A stretch of DNA of 64,000 nucleotides. Origin: Chionoecetes opilio. Taxonomy: Eukaryota > Arthropoda > Malacostraca > Decapoda > Majidae. Shown in pieces: positions 1-12,756 of this stretch (position 1 is the stretch's first letter; each line of letters opens with the position of its first letter). The position numbers and the translations under genes were made by a program. The stretch covers positions 1-64,000 of the forward strand of contig JACEEZ010011599.1 in NCBI GenBank assembly GCA_016584305.1. The letters are read 5' to 3'. Under the pieces are notes generated by a model. The model worked only from the letters and a program-made list of their open reading frames with translations, ran no database searches and was not told the origin of the DNA.

Positions 1-141
1 GGAATACGTAGCTGGCCAAGGACCTCACTCTGTGGGGGCGCGATGGTAACACATTACCTGGCTGGTCCCTCACCTGCCCGGGGCATCTTAACCCTTGAAG
101 GACCTTCCTCGCCCACTGACTTTTTGCCTGTCATATCTATC

Positions 142-144
<3 letters not shown>
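1..144. other. Unassigned flank
   Basis: Mixed-composition sequence ahead of the first AT tract. I see no open frame with recognisable content and no repeat shared with the rest of the window. Confidence 0.4.
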
Positions 145-223
<79 letters not shown>

Positions 224-226
224 TAA
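145..226. repeat. (AT)n microsatellite
   Basis: About 80 bases of uninterrupted alternating T and A ending in a short ATAAT variant. The Ile-Tyr frames read through it on both strands are translations of this array, not genes. Confidence 0.97.
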
Positions 227-305
227 TTGATTTTCTTATTTGGTACATCTTGATGTTTCAGGGTGACAAAGACACTCGTCATACTTGGGGTTGTTTATGC
301 GCAAC

Positions 306-333
306 GTTTCGCCAAGGCACTTGGCATCATCAG
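306..333 (-). ncRNA. Hammerhead-ribozyme-like motif next to Penelope-like end
   Basis: Read on the minus strand, CTGATGA (327-333) is followed by a 6-bp stem (GCCAAG / CTTGGC with a 3-base loop) and then GAAAC (306-310). These are the two conserved halves of a hammerhead core. Penelope-like elements are known to carry minimal hammerhead ribozymes in their terminal repeats, and this motif lies just outside the left Penelope-like arm. An extra U sits between CTGATGA and the stem, and I do not find a clean GUH cleavage site after GAAAC. It may therefore be a decayed or merely similar element. Confidence 0.3.
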
Positions 334-591
334 GCTAAAAATAGTTAAAAATTTAATATATTGCAATGCTAAAAAGCGAACATCAAAAAAATTAATTCTA
401 AGAAACAATAAAATATTCCTATATTATCTAAAATTACTAACTAATAAATAAAATATAATTTGTACTTAACGGACCTTGGTGTGTATGCTGTCTGAGTTGG
501 TAGAGGACTGAATGAACACTAGTTTTGTGGGTGACATTTCAGCTTGTGTGGGGCGATCGAACCGAGAGTCGGGCAATCGAAACAGTGGTAG

Positions 592-864
592 TCATTTGAG
601 TATATGTAGTTGGTGTGAAATGACTTGGTTATTAAGATCAGGGGACAAATGCTTGATGTGTATAGCTTCTAATAATTTAGTGTCACTAGGGTAGTGTGCC
701 TTGGATAGGATACTAAAGTCATTCATAGAAAAAGGGTGATCTAAATCATGTGAGTGTGAGCGGATTGCTCGACCCATTTCTTCACCTTCGTAATCTGCAA
801 TCCGCTCACTTGGTAAAAATAAATTAAAATTTTGAGTTAGGAAGATGTGACTTAAGTAGATCAT
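592..864 (-). pseudogene. Penelope-like element C-terminal fragment, left arm, internally deleted
   Basis: The minus-strand frame ends with the same tail as the right-arm copy (LSKAHYPSDTKLLEAIHIKH, then a stop at 592-594). Ahead of it the frame jumps from the region before the GIY-YIG domain straight to the part after it, so the nuclease active-site segment is missing. It is therefore a dead fragment. Its 5' end faces the 5' end of the right-arm copy across the short loop at 876-889. Confidence 0.75.
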
Positions 865-887
865 TGAGTTTTTTCCGAATGGTGTAA

Positions 888-1334
888 CTGAAAAAACTCA
901 ATGATCTACTTAAGTCACATCTTCCTAACTCAAAATTTAAATTTATTTTTACCAATTCCTTTACCTTAAGAACTCATTTCAAATATAAAGACTCTATACC
1001 TAAAGCCCTTATTTCTAACATAATTTACGAATTCAAATGTTCTAGCTGTAACGCTAGATACGTCGGCGAGACGACAAGGAATCTAACCCTTAGGCTTTCT
1101 GAGCATAAAGGTGTTTCTGCACGTACTGGTCGACCCATTTCTTCACCTTCGCAATCTGCAATCCGCTCACACTCACATGATTTAGACCACCCTTTTTCTA
1201 TGAATGACTTTAGTACCCTATCCAAGGCACACTACCCTAGTGACACTAAATTATTAGAAGCTATACACATCAAGCATTTGTCCCCTGATCTTAATAACCA
1301 AGTCATTTCACACCAACTACATATACTCAAATGA
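888..1334 (+). pseudogene. Penelope-like element reverse transcriptase tail and GIY-YIG endonuclease
   Basis: An open frame follows the stop at 885-887 and runs to TGA at 1332-1334. It begins at the end of the RT-thumb/linker region (FTLRTHFKYKDSIPKALIS) and continues into a GIY-YIG-type endonuclease: a cysteine pair (CSSC), then YVGETTRNL with the invariant Gly and Arg, then LRLSEHKG with Glu-His. A late tail (ILK stop) matches the left arm. Penelope-like elements encode RT joined to GIY-YIG nuclease, which nicks the target for reverse transcription. All of the RT palm and fingers is absent, so this is a 5'-truncated copy. The family call rests on motif order and spacing. Confidence 0.8.
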
Positions 1335-1576
1335 CTACCACTGTTTCGATTGCCCGACTCTCGGTTCGATCGCCCCACACAAGCTGAAATGCCACCCACG
1401 AAACTAGTGTTCATTCAGTCCTCTACCAACTCAGACAGCATACACACCAAGGTCCGTTAAGTACAAATTATATTTTATTTATTAGTTAGTAATTTTAGAT
1501 AATATAGGAATATTTTATTGTTTCTTAGAATTAATTTTTTAGATGTTCGCTTTTTAGCATTGCAATATATTAAATT

Positions 1577-1612
1577 TATATATATATATATATATACGCA
1601 CACACACACATT
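1577..1612. repeat. (TA)n-(CA)n microsatellite
   Basis: About 20 bases of TA followed by 14 bases of CA immediately outside the right arm of the Penelope-like inverted repeat. Confidence 0.9.
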
Positions 1613-1762
1613 CATGAATAATACAAACGTTGATGTGATCGGAATTCCGGCTGGGTTGTGAGTCTTAAGGAAGCATTGGTGGAGTGTTTGTTGAGTGTTG
1701 AGCGTTTTGACCTTGTATTGTGTTATCGAAGGTCACATCGTTCACTGAGGGCAAATATTGAC

Positions 1763-1905
<143 letters not shown>

Positions 1906-1984
1906 TGACACAACTTGGCAACCTAATTTTAAGAGGAAAGCATGTGGTGTGGTTGTCATGGTAACGAGCAGCGTCCTGCGGGTA

Positions 1985-2135
1985 GATATTGTACTGCTGA
2001 TCATTTAATTAAAAGATTATATATATATTACCCAACATACATAAAAAGAAAGAGAAAAATGCACTGGTTAAATGTATAGAGAAAAATGTTCTTGTATTGA
2101 GAGATTTATAGTTGTCCACATATTTTTGAGACGAC
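1985..2135. repeat. Dispersed repeat, copy A (AT-cored)
   Basis: The sequence from TCATTTAATTAAAAGATTA through a short TA run and on to GAGATTTATAGTTGTCCAC recurs around 9852-9875 plus 10555-10648. In the second copy the TA run has expanded and been invaded by a MITE. Both copies lie just upstream of a copia element. Confidence 0.8.
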
Positions 2136-2186
2136 ACTATGGCCACCTGGTGAGAGGTGAGGTGAACTGCAAATAGTGATAAGTCG

Positions 2187-2637
2187 AATTGAAAAGAAGA
2201 AGCGTGCGCTGGCGATACATCTGTCACTTTCCGGGCGGGCCAGAAGTGCATCGTCGGAAATTGATAAGACCAAGTTGGAGGCAGAGGATGGCGTGGAAGT
2301 GTTATTGAAGAGACTGGATGATGTGTTTTTGGTCGATGAAGGAAGAAGGAAATTTGCAGCATTTGAGGCTTTATATAGCCTACGGAGAAAAGAGAGAGCA
2401 GAGATTAAGGACTTTGTGTCAGAGTTTGAACATACGTACCATGGTGTTACAAAGCAGGGATTGAAGCTTGATGATTCGGTGTTGGCCTTCATGTTATTGG
2501 CTTCATGTTTGTTAGAGGAAAGAGAGAAGCAATTAGTCATGTCAGCAACACAGGTGGTTACATACGATAATATGAAGGCGACGCTCAACCGAAATTTTCG
2601 AGTGGTGCGAAGGGACCGAGCGCCCACATACAGATAA
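2187..2637 (+). pseudogene. Copia Gag, copy 1, 5' truncated
   Basis: This frame encodes the alpha-helical capsid-like part of a copia Gag (motifs DGVEVLLKRLDDVF and DFVSEFEHTY), matching copy 2 residue for residue from the truncation point. A lost base in the stretch corresponding to 11947-11951 of copy 2 shifts the frame, and translation ends at 2637. A second lost base near 2651 brings the next part into another frame. Gag builds the intracellular particle; this copy cannot give a full product. Confidence 0.8.
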
Positions 2638-2653
2638 AATCAGAACCTTTATT

Positions 2654-3403
2654 GTGGGAAATGAGGGCACTGTTGGTGAAAGTGAGGAAGCCCTGTATGT
2701 GGGCGGAACCAGTCGAGGTAGACGTGGTTGGCGGGGACCGCAAGGCTATGCCCGTGGGCGTGGTAATAGTGGACGTCAAAGACAGGATAGGAGGAAGAAA
2801 AATCCTATGGGGGCATATGGTACAATATCCAAATGTGCTATTTGTGAATCGATATATCACTGGGCACGTGATTGCCCTGACGCCTACGAAAACAAAGGAG
2901 GCCATGGTGGGTACGTTGAGGAACCAGTGAACTTATTCGTGGGCTATGTGAATGATAAAGATAGCGAGGACAATTTATTGAAACTAGTGAGTGAATCAAA
3001 GGGGTGTGCCGTCCTTGATACAGGTTGTACAAACACTGTGTGTGGTTCACGTTGGCTCGAAGCGTATGTAAATGGGTTGACTGAATATGAGAGTGGACTT
3101 GTGAAAGAGGAATGTTCTAATTCCAGCTTCACATTTGGCAATGGTATTTCTGTGACTTCCTTCAAGAAAGTTACGTTTCCCTGTTGTATAGGGAATATGC
3201 GTGCCAATGTGACCTCTGATGTGGTGAACTGTAATTTACCATTGTTGCTGAGTAGATCGTCTATGAAAAGAGCCGAAATGATAATCAACTGTGAGACAAA
3301 TCAAATCAAAGTGGGCGGAAAAAAGGGACGTCGTCAATCTACGTACATCATCGTCAGGACACTATCTGGTGCCGTTATCGGCATGACTAAACTGGGAAGT
3401 TAG
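2654..3403 (+). pseudogene. Copia nucleocapsid zinc knuckle and aspartic protease, copy 1
   Basis: A basic Arg/Gly-rich stretch is followed by a CCHC zinc knuckle (CAICESIYHWARDC, spacing C-X2-C-X4-H-X4-C), which binds RNA. About 70 residues later comes a retroviral-type aspartic protease active site (AVLDTGCTNTVCG), where DTG supplies the catalytic Asp. The frame ends at TAG 3401-3403, at exactly the same place as the stop in copy 2. The solo LTR begins at the next base. The zinc knuckle is intact here but broken in copy 2. Confidence 0.85.
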
Positions 3404-5086
3404 TGTGTTGCCAGAAACTCCTATGGAGAAGTTTATACCTGGTCAATGTTACTTGAATGATATTAATTGATTATGATTTTTCATTTGATTACAACTTGAA
3501 TTGAGAATTGAAAACTAGTCTTATGACTTCACTATGTGATTATAGTATGAACACTTCTCGCTGCGGAGAGTACTGAAATGGGGGATGAATTTAAGGGGAA
3601 GGGGTAGGAGTTTAGGTTAAGGGGAAAGGGTATGAGTTAAGGGGAAGTGCTGCCACCAGCTCAAGCGAGTAGTTCTCTGGGTTACTCCCTGGGCGCGTTT
3701 GAATAATATTAATATTAGATTTATCTTGGTAGTCGTGATTGATACGTGGAATTATACCGAGTAAGGCTGACTCTTTTGGAAGTGTGGGGAATTACTGTCC
3801 TAACGCAGAATAATCACCTGGTTTTTTTTTTTAATAAACACAAGAACTATATTTGAAAACATCATCCTATTTATTCATGCTGAAGTAGTATGTCTCTTGT
3901 TTGAGATCACAGACAAACATATAAGTGTTAATCCAACATCAGAAAACTCTCCATCCCAACACAGGAAAACTCTAATCTGATATAAGAAAAAAAACTTTAC
4001 AATCTGATACGGGAAGCTCTCCCAGTGTAAAGAAGGTAAGCTCTGGTGAGCATTCACCTTCCTCTCTGAACCTTATTGATACATTATCCTTCACTTAGGT
4101 AATAGACCGCTGAATACTTATAATTATACATGGAAGATAATAGGGGGGAATATAAGAGTAAGAGTGTTGTGTGTGTCTCACTAAAAAACCATGTAGCGGG
4201 CCCTTTGCGTCAAGGCCAAGATGTCAGCCTGTGGAAGAGTGGGAGTGAGACTCCCGTTAATAATACTTATAAGGATGGGGCAGGCCTCCTTTACGTTAGT
4301 GAAAACTAAACATCGGTACCCATATTTGGAAATATAGATAACAATATTATAACAAGGAAAGGGGGGGGGGGAGAATAGGAGCGAACGTGGTACGTCTTAC
4401 CTGTGGAAGAGTGGGAGTGAGACTGCCGCCTCTCGGGTTACCAAGAGCCCGCGGGAGAAAAGGGGAATGTTTGAATACCCTTAACTTGGCCTCTACTGAA
4501 GAGCTTATAACCCCGAAATAACTAATTAAATAATGAAACTCGTGTACCTAAGAAAGGGCTGCCTATAATACAGTCCTGTTACTTTGATATAGAAGAATTT
4601 AATATGTTTAATCCAATAACCGAGGAAAGGGTTATTGAAGTCCGTGTCCTGCATTCGAACGCGTCTTTTGAAGCGACAGGGTATGGAAGTTTGTATAGAA
4701 ATTTGGTAGACTATCAATTTAGCGAATAACTTTCCTAACACATCCATGTATGACCGTGATCTTTCACTATGGGGACTATTTTGAAAGACATTAAGAATCT
4801 AGGAGTGTTCCTTGATTTGATAGGGTGAGGGGAAGATGAAAAGTTTTGAATCCATTAGTTATCACTGATCGCGAAATAAGTATCCCACGAATATTGACTC
4901 GCAACCGGAATGTCGGGGGGGGAGGGAGTGAGAGGAAAGGAAGGAAGGAAGAAAGAAATGGCGGGTAGGAAGGAAGGAAGATGACTCACCCGAGAAAACT
5001 AAAAGATTGAACTGCTTACGGGACATAACCCGGGAATTATATGATAATAATTCTCATCCTATCTCTCCTGAATAACGGGCATTACA
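3404..5086. mobile_element. Solo LTR inserted in copia copy 1
   Basis: Copy 2 reads straight through this point (at 12756), so the 1683 bases are an insertion. It begins TGTGTTGCC and ends GGCATTACA, giving TG...CA ends and an imperfect inverted terminus typical of LTRs. TTAG precedes the insert (3400-3403) and is repeated directly after it (5087-5090), a 4-bp target duplication. No coding frame fits inside, as expected for an LTR left after internal recombination. An AATAAA at about 3833 could be its polyadenylation signal. The parent family is unknown and is not copia copy 1, whose LTR is only 208 bp. Confidence 0.85.
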
Positions 5087-6003
5087 TTAGTATAGCTGAG
5101 GCACTCGTGGCACTCTACAAGGACGGGGACATCGAGAAGAGGGCCTTGAAACTTCATCGTCAGTTTGGACACCCTACAGCAGAAAAATTGAAGAAGCTTG
5201 TGAGAGATGCCGACATAAGGGACTCGAACCTGGAACGGAGGATTGATACAGTGACAAGTGACTGTGACGTGTGCAAACGGTTTAAGAAACCGAGCCCGAG
5301 ACCAGTGGTGAGTGTCCCGTTGGCTAGCAGGTTTAACGAGGTGATTGCCATGGACCTTAAGTCGTGGGGCAAGAAGTATTTCTTGGTGATAGTGGACCTG
5401 TATACAAGATATTGTACATCTGTGGTTGTTCCAGACAAGAATGCAGGCACTATTATTCGGGGAATATTTCTCGGTTGGGTTGTGCTATTTGGTGCCCCAG
5501 GAAAAATCTTATCAGATAATGGCTGTGAATTTAATAATTCAGATATGAGGTCTCTAGGTGAGGCATTCAATGTTAAGATTATAACGACGGCAGCTGAAAG
5601 CCCTTGGAGTAATGGTGTTTGTGAGAGGCTCAATGCTGTGTTGGGAGGAATGGTAAGCAAGATTTTGGCGGATTGTCCTGGCTGTGATTTAGATGTTGCT
5701 CTGGCTTGGGCTGTGGCTGCCAGGAATGCACTGTCAACATTTTCGGGTTACTCGCCCAACCAGCTGGTATTTGGCCAGAACCCTGGGATTCCTGGAGCCT
5801 TTTATGATAATCTACCGGCGCTAGACGGCGAGGCCACACCTGCAGGTATAGTGAAGGATAACCTAAATGCACTTCACGCGGCACGGAGAGCATTTACCGT
5901 AGCGGAATCTAGTGAAAGGCTGACTAGAGCACTTCGTCATAATGTGAGAGACAGCGACCCGGAGACCTACACTACGGAGATGATGTTTACTACAAGCGTC
6001 TAG
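5087..6003 (+). pseudogene. Copia integrase, copy 1
   Basis: After the solo LTR the frame resumes with the integrase zinc-binding domain (HRQFGH, then CDVC) and the DDE core (AMDLK, LSDNG and CERLN carrying the two Asp and the Glu). Integrase inserts the cDNA into the genome. A missing C near 5960 shifts the frame in the linker after the core, and translation ends at 6003. The sequence is otherwise almost identical to copy 2. The first 46 bases of the open frame in this region belong to the LTR and are not part of the protein. Confidence 0.85.
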
Positions 6004-8083
6004 ACAGTAATAAGTGGCGCGGACCTGGTACCATAATTGGGAAAGACGGAAAACAATTTTTAGTGAAGCACGGTGGAATGTGTGTTAGGGTGCACACATG
6101 TCGAATTGCCACGGCACCGACCAGTGTTGATCCTGCTGCATTTGTCAAAGAGGAAGATGTGTCTCAGCCAATACCAGTGCTCTGCGAGCCCTAGTGTGTG
6201 TGGTGATGGGGAAAATTGGATTCGGGGATTCAGACATGGACTCGGATGATGACGACCATCCTCGTGAAATTGTTGATGTTGTGGGTGAGGGGGCGCAGGT
6301 GGCTGTGGATGGCCACAACGGTGACGTTCGGCAGAACGGACACGGGGTGCGAGTGCCTCGGGTGTGTTGGCAATTCCTGTAGTGAGAGTTAAAGCGGGTC
6401 AAAGGATCAAGGGCGTTGAGAAGGCGAGTGGGTTGAGTGGTTTCTGGTAAAATTGTTAGTCGGGCGGGGAAGGCGACTGGTCGATACTCCAACTGCAAAC
6501 AACATAAGAGTGACAAAGATGGTAACTTTAATTGGATGGATCTGGACAGAGATTTACTTTCATGGGAAACAGTGGACGAGGCGACAGAAATGCTTTTTGT
6601 TTTTAATACAGATGAGGTGGGGGGTGCTAAGGGAAAAAAAGAGATTGAGAATTGGAGGACCAAGGAGGTGTATGAAGAGGTGGAGAATGTGGGGTCAACA
6701 AGCTATATCTGTACGTTGGGTGGTCACAGAAAAGCTGAAGGGAAAGGGGAAAAGACAAATTGTGAAGGCCACGTTTGGTAGCAGGGTTTAAAGGGGACAC
6801 CATGGGGCTGCAGAAGAACTCTCCACATGTTCAAAGGAGGCTGCCCGTTTGGCAATGGTACTCGCCTCAGCTAATGGTTTGGGTGTGCCACACAATGGAC
6901 ATACAAGCTGCGTCCCTCCAAGGGAAACAAAATAGAGCTTTGAAGTGTACCTGATACCCCCTTCCTGAGTTCGACAATGGTTTATTGTGGCGTCTGAGGA
7001 AGACGGGTGTATGGTTTGTGCGACGCGGCCAGACAATGGTACATGAGGGTGAAGGAACAGCTGATATGTCTCGGTGCCAAGATTTCGTCCCTGGACCTGC
7101 ATTGTTTTCGTGGAGCCAACATGGTGGAACAGAGGGTATAAATATGCGTATATGTGGATGACTTTTTGTGGGCTGGTACTATGAACTTTGACCCAGCACG
7201 TCATAAAACAGTTGCGTAGGACCTTCCAAGTCGGGTCTTTCGATTCAGAGTGCTTTAAGTATGTGGGCTCAACGTAATTACCACAGAGGCGGCGGTATCA
7301 CAACGACCAGTTCAGTATGGGGCATCGTTGAATCCGGTTGCCCTTAGCAAGCGTCGGGCGTTGGAGAAGACGAGTGATTTTTCAGGAAAGAGAGAAACAG
7401 GAATATCGTGGGTTGGTCGGGCAACTAAATTGGATGGCTACTCACACTCGCCCGGATATAGCGCTGATGTGTGCGAGCTGGGGTGTTTCAATTCCAAAGG
7501 CTACGGTGTCGACATATTGAGACTAAACAAGGTGGGTTGAGCGTGTGAAAACGGATAATGTTGGGTTGTTTATCCCGAGGATTAGACCTTAGATTGAGTG
7601 CCACATTGAGTGCTACGCTGACGCATCCCCTTTGCCAACCTGCAGGGACATGGATCTCAAGGGGGCTTTATTATCTTTCTGTGCGACACTAATAATGTAC
7701 GGGGCCCTATTTACGGCAGTCAAGGGAAAAGTTCGACGGGTGGTCAATTCAACTCTTGCTGCTTTAGACCCTGGCACTTCTGGATGGTGCTAGTACTGCA
7801 GTGTATGTGGCCAGTATTCTGCAGGAGATCTCCGGATGTGGGAGGATCCCTATCAGATGTTTTGTGGACAACCGTAGCGTAGTGGAAGCCCCATACACCT
7901 ATAAATTGGTGGACAACAAGCGTCTGAGGATTGATTTTATCAGTGCTTCGAGATATGTTGGGGTCAAGGGGAATTGAAGGAGGTAACGTGGGTGGAGACA
8001 AACGAAGCAACTCGCAGACTGCCTTACCAAGAAGGGCGCGTCGACTATGCGGCTGCGGGAGGCAATTAGTCGGGATTAGGTGT
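6004..8083 (+). pseudogene. Copia RT and RNase H region, copy 1, many frameshifts
   Basis: The DNA tracks copy 2 from the integrase tail through RT and RNase H, but dozens of one-base insertions, mostly lengthening runs, break the frame into pieces. The DNA encoding the YVDD active site (near 7150) and the RNase H start (near 7615) is recognisable. No usable protein can be made. The density of run-length changes is much higher than in the first half of this same element, which suggests that part of the damage is consensus error. Confidence 0.85.
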
Positions 8084-8204
8084 GACTTCATCCAGCAACA
8101 TGTAGGGAGTGTAAATATGTTTTTATTGGTGAACATACAATTGTACATAGTTGTATGTACTAAAGGGACAGGCAAAGAAAGAAAGAAAAAAAATATAGCG
8201 AATG

Positions 8205-8409
8205 TGTAATATAGCGAGTGTGTTTTTTTGCACGTTCCTAGTTTATGCGCGGGCCGCCGCGGCGAAGAACCAATGGGAGACCGCCCTATACAGATGTCTC
8301 ATGATGTCAAACACTAGGACACGTGACAAATTGAACCACGTGGGTCACTGGAGGGAAGAGGCAGCAGTCCCCCGCGCGCGGTGATGCAGTAGGTCCAGGA
8401 TAATTAACA
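8205..8409 (+). repeat. 3' LTR of copia copy 1
   Basis: It starts TGTAATATAGCGAG and ends GATAATTAACA, matching the 208-bp LTR of copy 2 with scattered substitutions and run-length changes (for example TGTGTTTTTTTGCAC for TGTGTTAGCAC). No 5' LTR remains for this copy. Confidence 0.88.
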
Positions 8410-10650
<2,241 letters not shown>

Positions 10651-10719
10651 TTTTCTTCTAACCGGAGAACTCAGTAAGGACATCTGGCGGCTGAGACCAT
10701 GAAATACAAACGCTGATAT

Positions 10720-10800
10720 GTCCTATTGGCACAGTTGGTTAACGCGCCAAGTGGGTGCAAATCGGGTGTTAGCGTCGGTTCCAATCCGCGCGGGGCAAGG
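10720..10800 (+). mobile_element. tRNA-derived SINE head
   Basis: TTGGCACAGTTGG at 10726-10738 fits the RNA polymerase III A box and GGTTCCAATCC at 10777-10787 fits the B box, at the spacing found in a tRNA. The acceptor stem does not pair and no CCA-ready 3' end follows, so it is not a working tRNA gene. It is the promoter-bearing head of a SINE; the body probably extends towards 11100 but its end is not clear. Confidence 0.6.
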
Positions 10801-11204
10801 AAAAAGGAAATTATATATTTCTGAATTATGATTACCAGCCTGAGTCCTGTGTCTTTTGGAAAGACATACGGACGGGATTTCCAAAGGTAACTGTGGCCCA
10901 GGGCAATGTAAAGTGAATGTCGGGTCTAGACTTAAGCCCCCATGGAAGCATTACGTGGCTCCATCCTACGGCCACAGGCAAGTGTCTGTCAACAGGGCAC
11001 CTCAGGACACTCCCCTGTGACCAAGACTGCCCCTTAGGAATCCCCCTCAGCATATCTGAACAGCAAGAAAGAGTAGAGAGAAGATAAGAAGTAAGAAGAA
11101 CAAGAAGCCCCCCCTCCCTCATCACAGCCTGTTCCGGAGTGGCTTTAATATGGATTGACCTATAGGGCTACTAAGTACAGAATCATGGCAATGGAAATCA
11201 TAGA
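10801..11204. other. Possible SINE body and unique flank
   Basis: Mixed sequence with no coding frame I recognise. The last five bases (ATAGA, 11200-11204) are the left copy of the target duplication of copia copy 2. Confidence 0.4.
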
Positions 11205-11412
11205 TGTTAATATAGCGAGTGTGTTAGCACGTTCATATGTTTATGCGCGCCCGCCGCGGCGGGAACCAATGGGAGACCGCCATATCATCAGACGTCTCAT
11301 GATGTCATCACTGGTGATCACGTGACAAAGTTGACCACGTGGAGTCACAAGAGGGAAGAGGCAGTCAGTCCCCAGCGCGCGGTGAGTGCAGTAGTGTCCA
11401 GGATTATTAACA
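11205..11412 (+). repeat. 5' LTR of copia copy 2
   Basis: It starts TGTTAAT and ends ATTAACA, a perfect 7-bp inverted terminus. It should hold the promoter. It contains the palindrome TGATGTCATCA and two CACGTG E-boxes, plausible enhancer sites, and a GC-rich segment. The copy at 15855-16062 is identical by eye over all 208 bases. Confidence 0.95.
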
Positions 11413-11413
11413 T

Positions 11414-11424
11414 TGGTAGCAGAG
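11414..11424 (+). promoter_or_regulatory. Primer binding site (initiator tRNA-Met type)
   Basis: TGGTAGCAGAG begins one base after the 5' LTR. It is complementary to the 3' end of animal initiator tRNA-Met including CCA. This is where minus-strand cDNA synthesis would start. The match stops after 11 bases, short of the 18 typical of retroviruses but usual for copia elements. Confidence 0.85.
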
Positions 11425-11445
11425 CGTAGTTACACAACTGCACTA

Positions 11446-12756
11446 ATGGCGTGTTCACTGAAGTGGCCTCCGAAATTGGAGCATGATGAAGAATACGAGA
11501 TGTGGAAGGAGGATGTAGGTGTGTGGTGTAGACTGACCACAATTGAAAAGAAGAAGCGTGCGCTGGCAATACATCTGTCACTTTCCGGGCGGGCCAGAAG
11601 TGCATCGTCGGAAATTGATAAGACCAAGTTGGAGGCAGAGGATGGCGTGGAAGTGTTATTGAAGAGACTGGATGATGTGTTTTTGGTCGATGAAGGAAGA
11701 AGGAAATTTGCAGCATTTGAGGCTTTGTATAGCCTACGGAGAAAAGAGAGAGCAGAGATTAAGGACTTTGTGTCAGAGTTTGAACATACGTACCATGGTG
11801 TTACAAAGCAGGATTGAAGCTTGATGATTCGGTGTTTGGCCTTCATGTTATTGGCTTCATGTTTGTTAGAGGAAAGAGAGAAGCAATTAGTCATGTCAGC
11901 AACACAGGTGGTTACATACGATAATATGAAGGCGACGCTCAACCGAATATTTTCGAGTGGTGCGAAGGGATCGAGGGCCCACATACAGATAAAATCAGAA
12001 CCTTTATTTGTGGGAAATGAGGGCACTGTTGGTGAAAGTGAGGAAGCCCTGTATGTGGGCGGAACCAGTCGAGGTAGACGTGGTTGGCGGGGACCGCAAG
12101 GCTATGCCCGTGGGCGTGGTAATAGTGGACGTCAAAGACAGGATAGGAGGAAGAAAAATCCTATGGGGGCATATGGTACAATATCCAAATGTGCTATTTG
12201 TGAATCGATATTCACTGGGCACGTGATTGGGCCCTGACGCCTACGAAAACAAGGAGGCCATGGTGGGTACGTTGAGGAACCAGTGAACTTATTCGTGGGC
12301 TATGTGAATGATAAAGATAGCGAGGACAATTTATTGAAACTAGTGAGTGAATCAAAGGGGTGTGCCGTCCTTGATACAGGTTGTACAAACACTGTGTGTG
12401 GTTCACGTTGGCTCGAAGCGTATGTAAATGGGTTGACTGAATATGAGCGTGGACTTGTGAAAGAGGAATGTTCTAATTCCAGCTTCACATTTGGCAATGG
12501 TATTTCTGTGACTTCCTTCAAGAAAGTTACGTTTCCCTGTTGTATAGGGAATATGCGTGCCAATGTGACCTCTGATGTGGTGAACTGTAATTTACCGTTG
12601 TTGCTGAGTAGATCGTCTATGAAAAGAGCCGAAATGATAATCAACTGTGAGACAATCAAGTCAAAGTGGGCGGAAAAGGGACGTCGTCAATCTACATACA
12701 TCATCGTCAGGACACTATCTGGTGCCGTTATCGGCATGACTAAACTGGGAAGTTAA
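11446..12756 (+). pseudogene. Copia Gag, nucleocapsid and protease, copy 2
   Basis: ATG at 11446 (MACSLKWPPKL) opens the Gag frame 33 bases after the LTR. The frame carries the capsid-like domain, a basic RGG-rich region, the zinc knuckle and the protease (LDTG). Compared with copy 1 it has a lost G near 11814 and an added T near 11837, then minus 1, plus 2 and minus 1 around 12212-12250. All sum to zero, so Gag and protease remain in one phase. The knuckle loses its His and last Cys in the shifted stretch. The first shift ends translation at 11817. TAA at 12754-12756 closes the protease. Confidence 0.85.

Larger units (their letters stand above)
348..1577. repeat. Long inverted repeat: two Penelope-like ends head to head
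   Basis: Sequence 348-875 is matched in reverse complement by 890-1577, with a loop of about 14 bases (876-889). The right arm is longer because the left arm lacks about 180 bases of the endonuclease coding part. Matching stretches include the 3' region of both arms and the innermost 10-bp stem. The structure could form a very large hairpin. Penelope-like elements often lie in such inverted, partly duplicated arrangements, so this is probably an insertion product; a fold-back assembly artefact is the alternative. Confidence 0.9.
2187..8409 (+). mobile_element. Ty1/copia retrotransposon, copy 1 (5' truncated, interrupted by solo LTR)
   Basis: This copy aligns over its whole length with the complete element at 11205-16062. 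It starts abruptly inside gag at AATTGAAAAGAAG, losing the 5' LTR, primer binding site and gag start. It contains gag, protease, integrase, RT and RNase H in that order, and ends in a diverged 3' LTR. Integrase ahead of RT defines Ty1/copia (Pseudoviridae). A 1683-bp LTR is inserted between the protease and integrase parts. The half from about 6000 on is full of one-base insertions in runs, so some damage may be sequencing error. Confidence 0.92.

Noticed and set aside
43..348. Frames of Ile-Tyr strings
   Set aside because: Translations of (AT)n arrays on both strands, here and at 9918-10115, 10203-10661 and 18999-19244.
5160..5660. 166-residue minus-strand frame, also at 12826-13326
   Set aside because: Exact antisense shadow of the copia integrase in both copies.
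10720..10800. A functional tRNA gene
   Set aside because: A and B boxes fit, but the acceptor stem does not pair; better as a SINE head.
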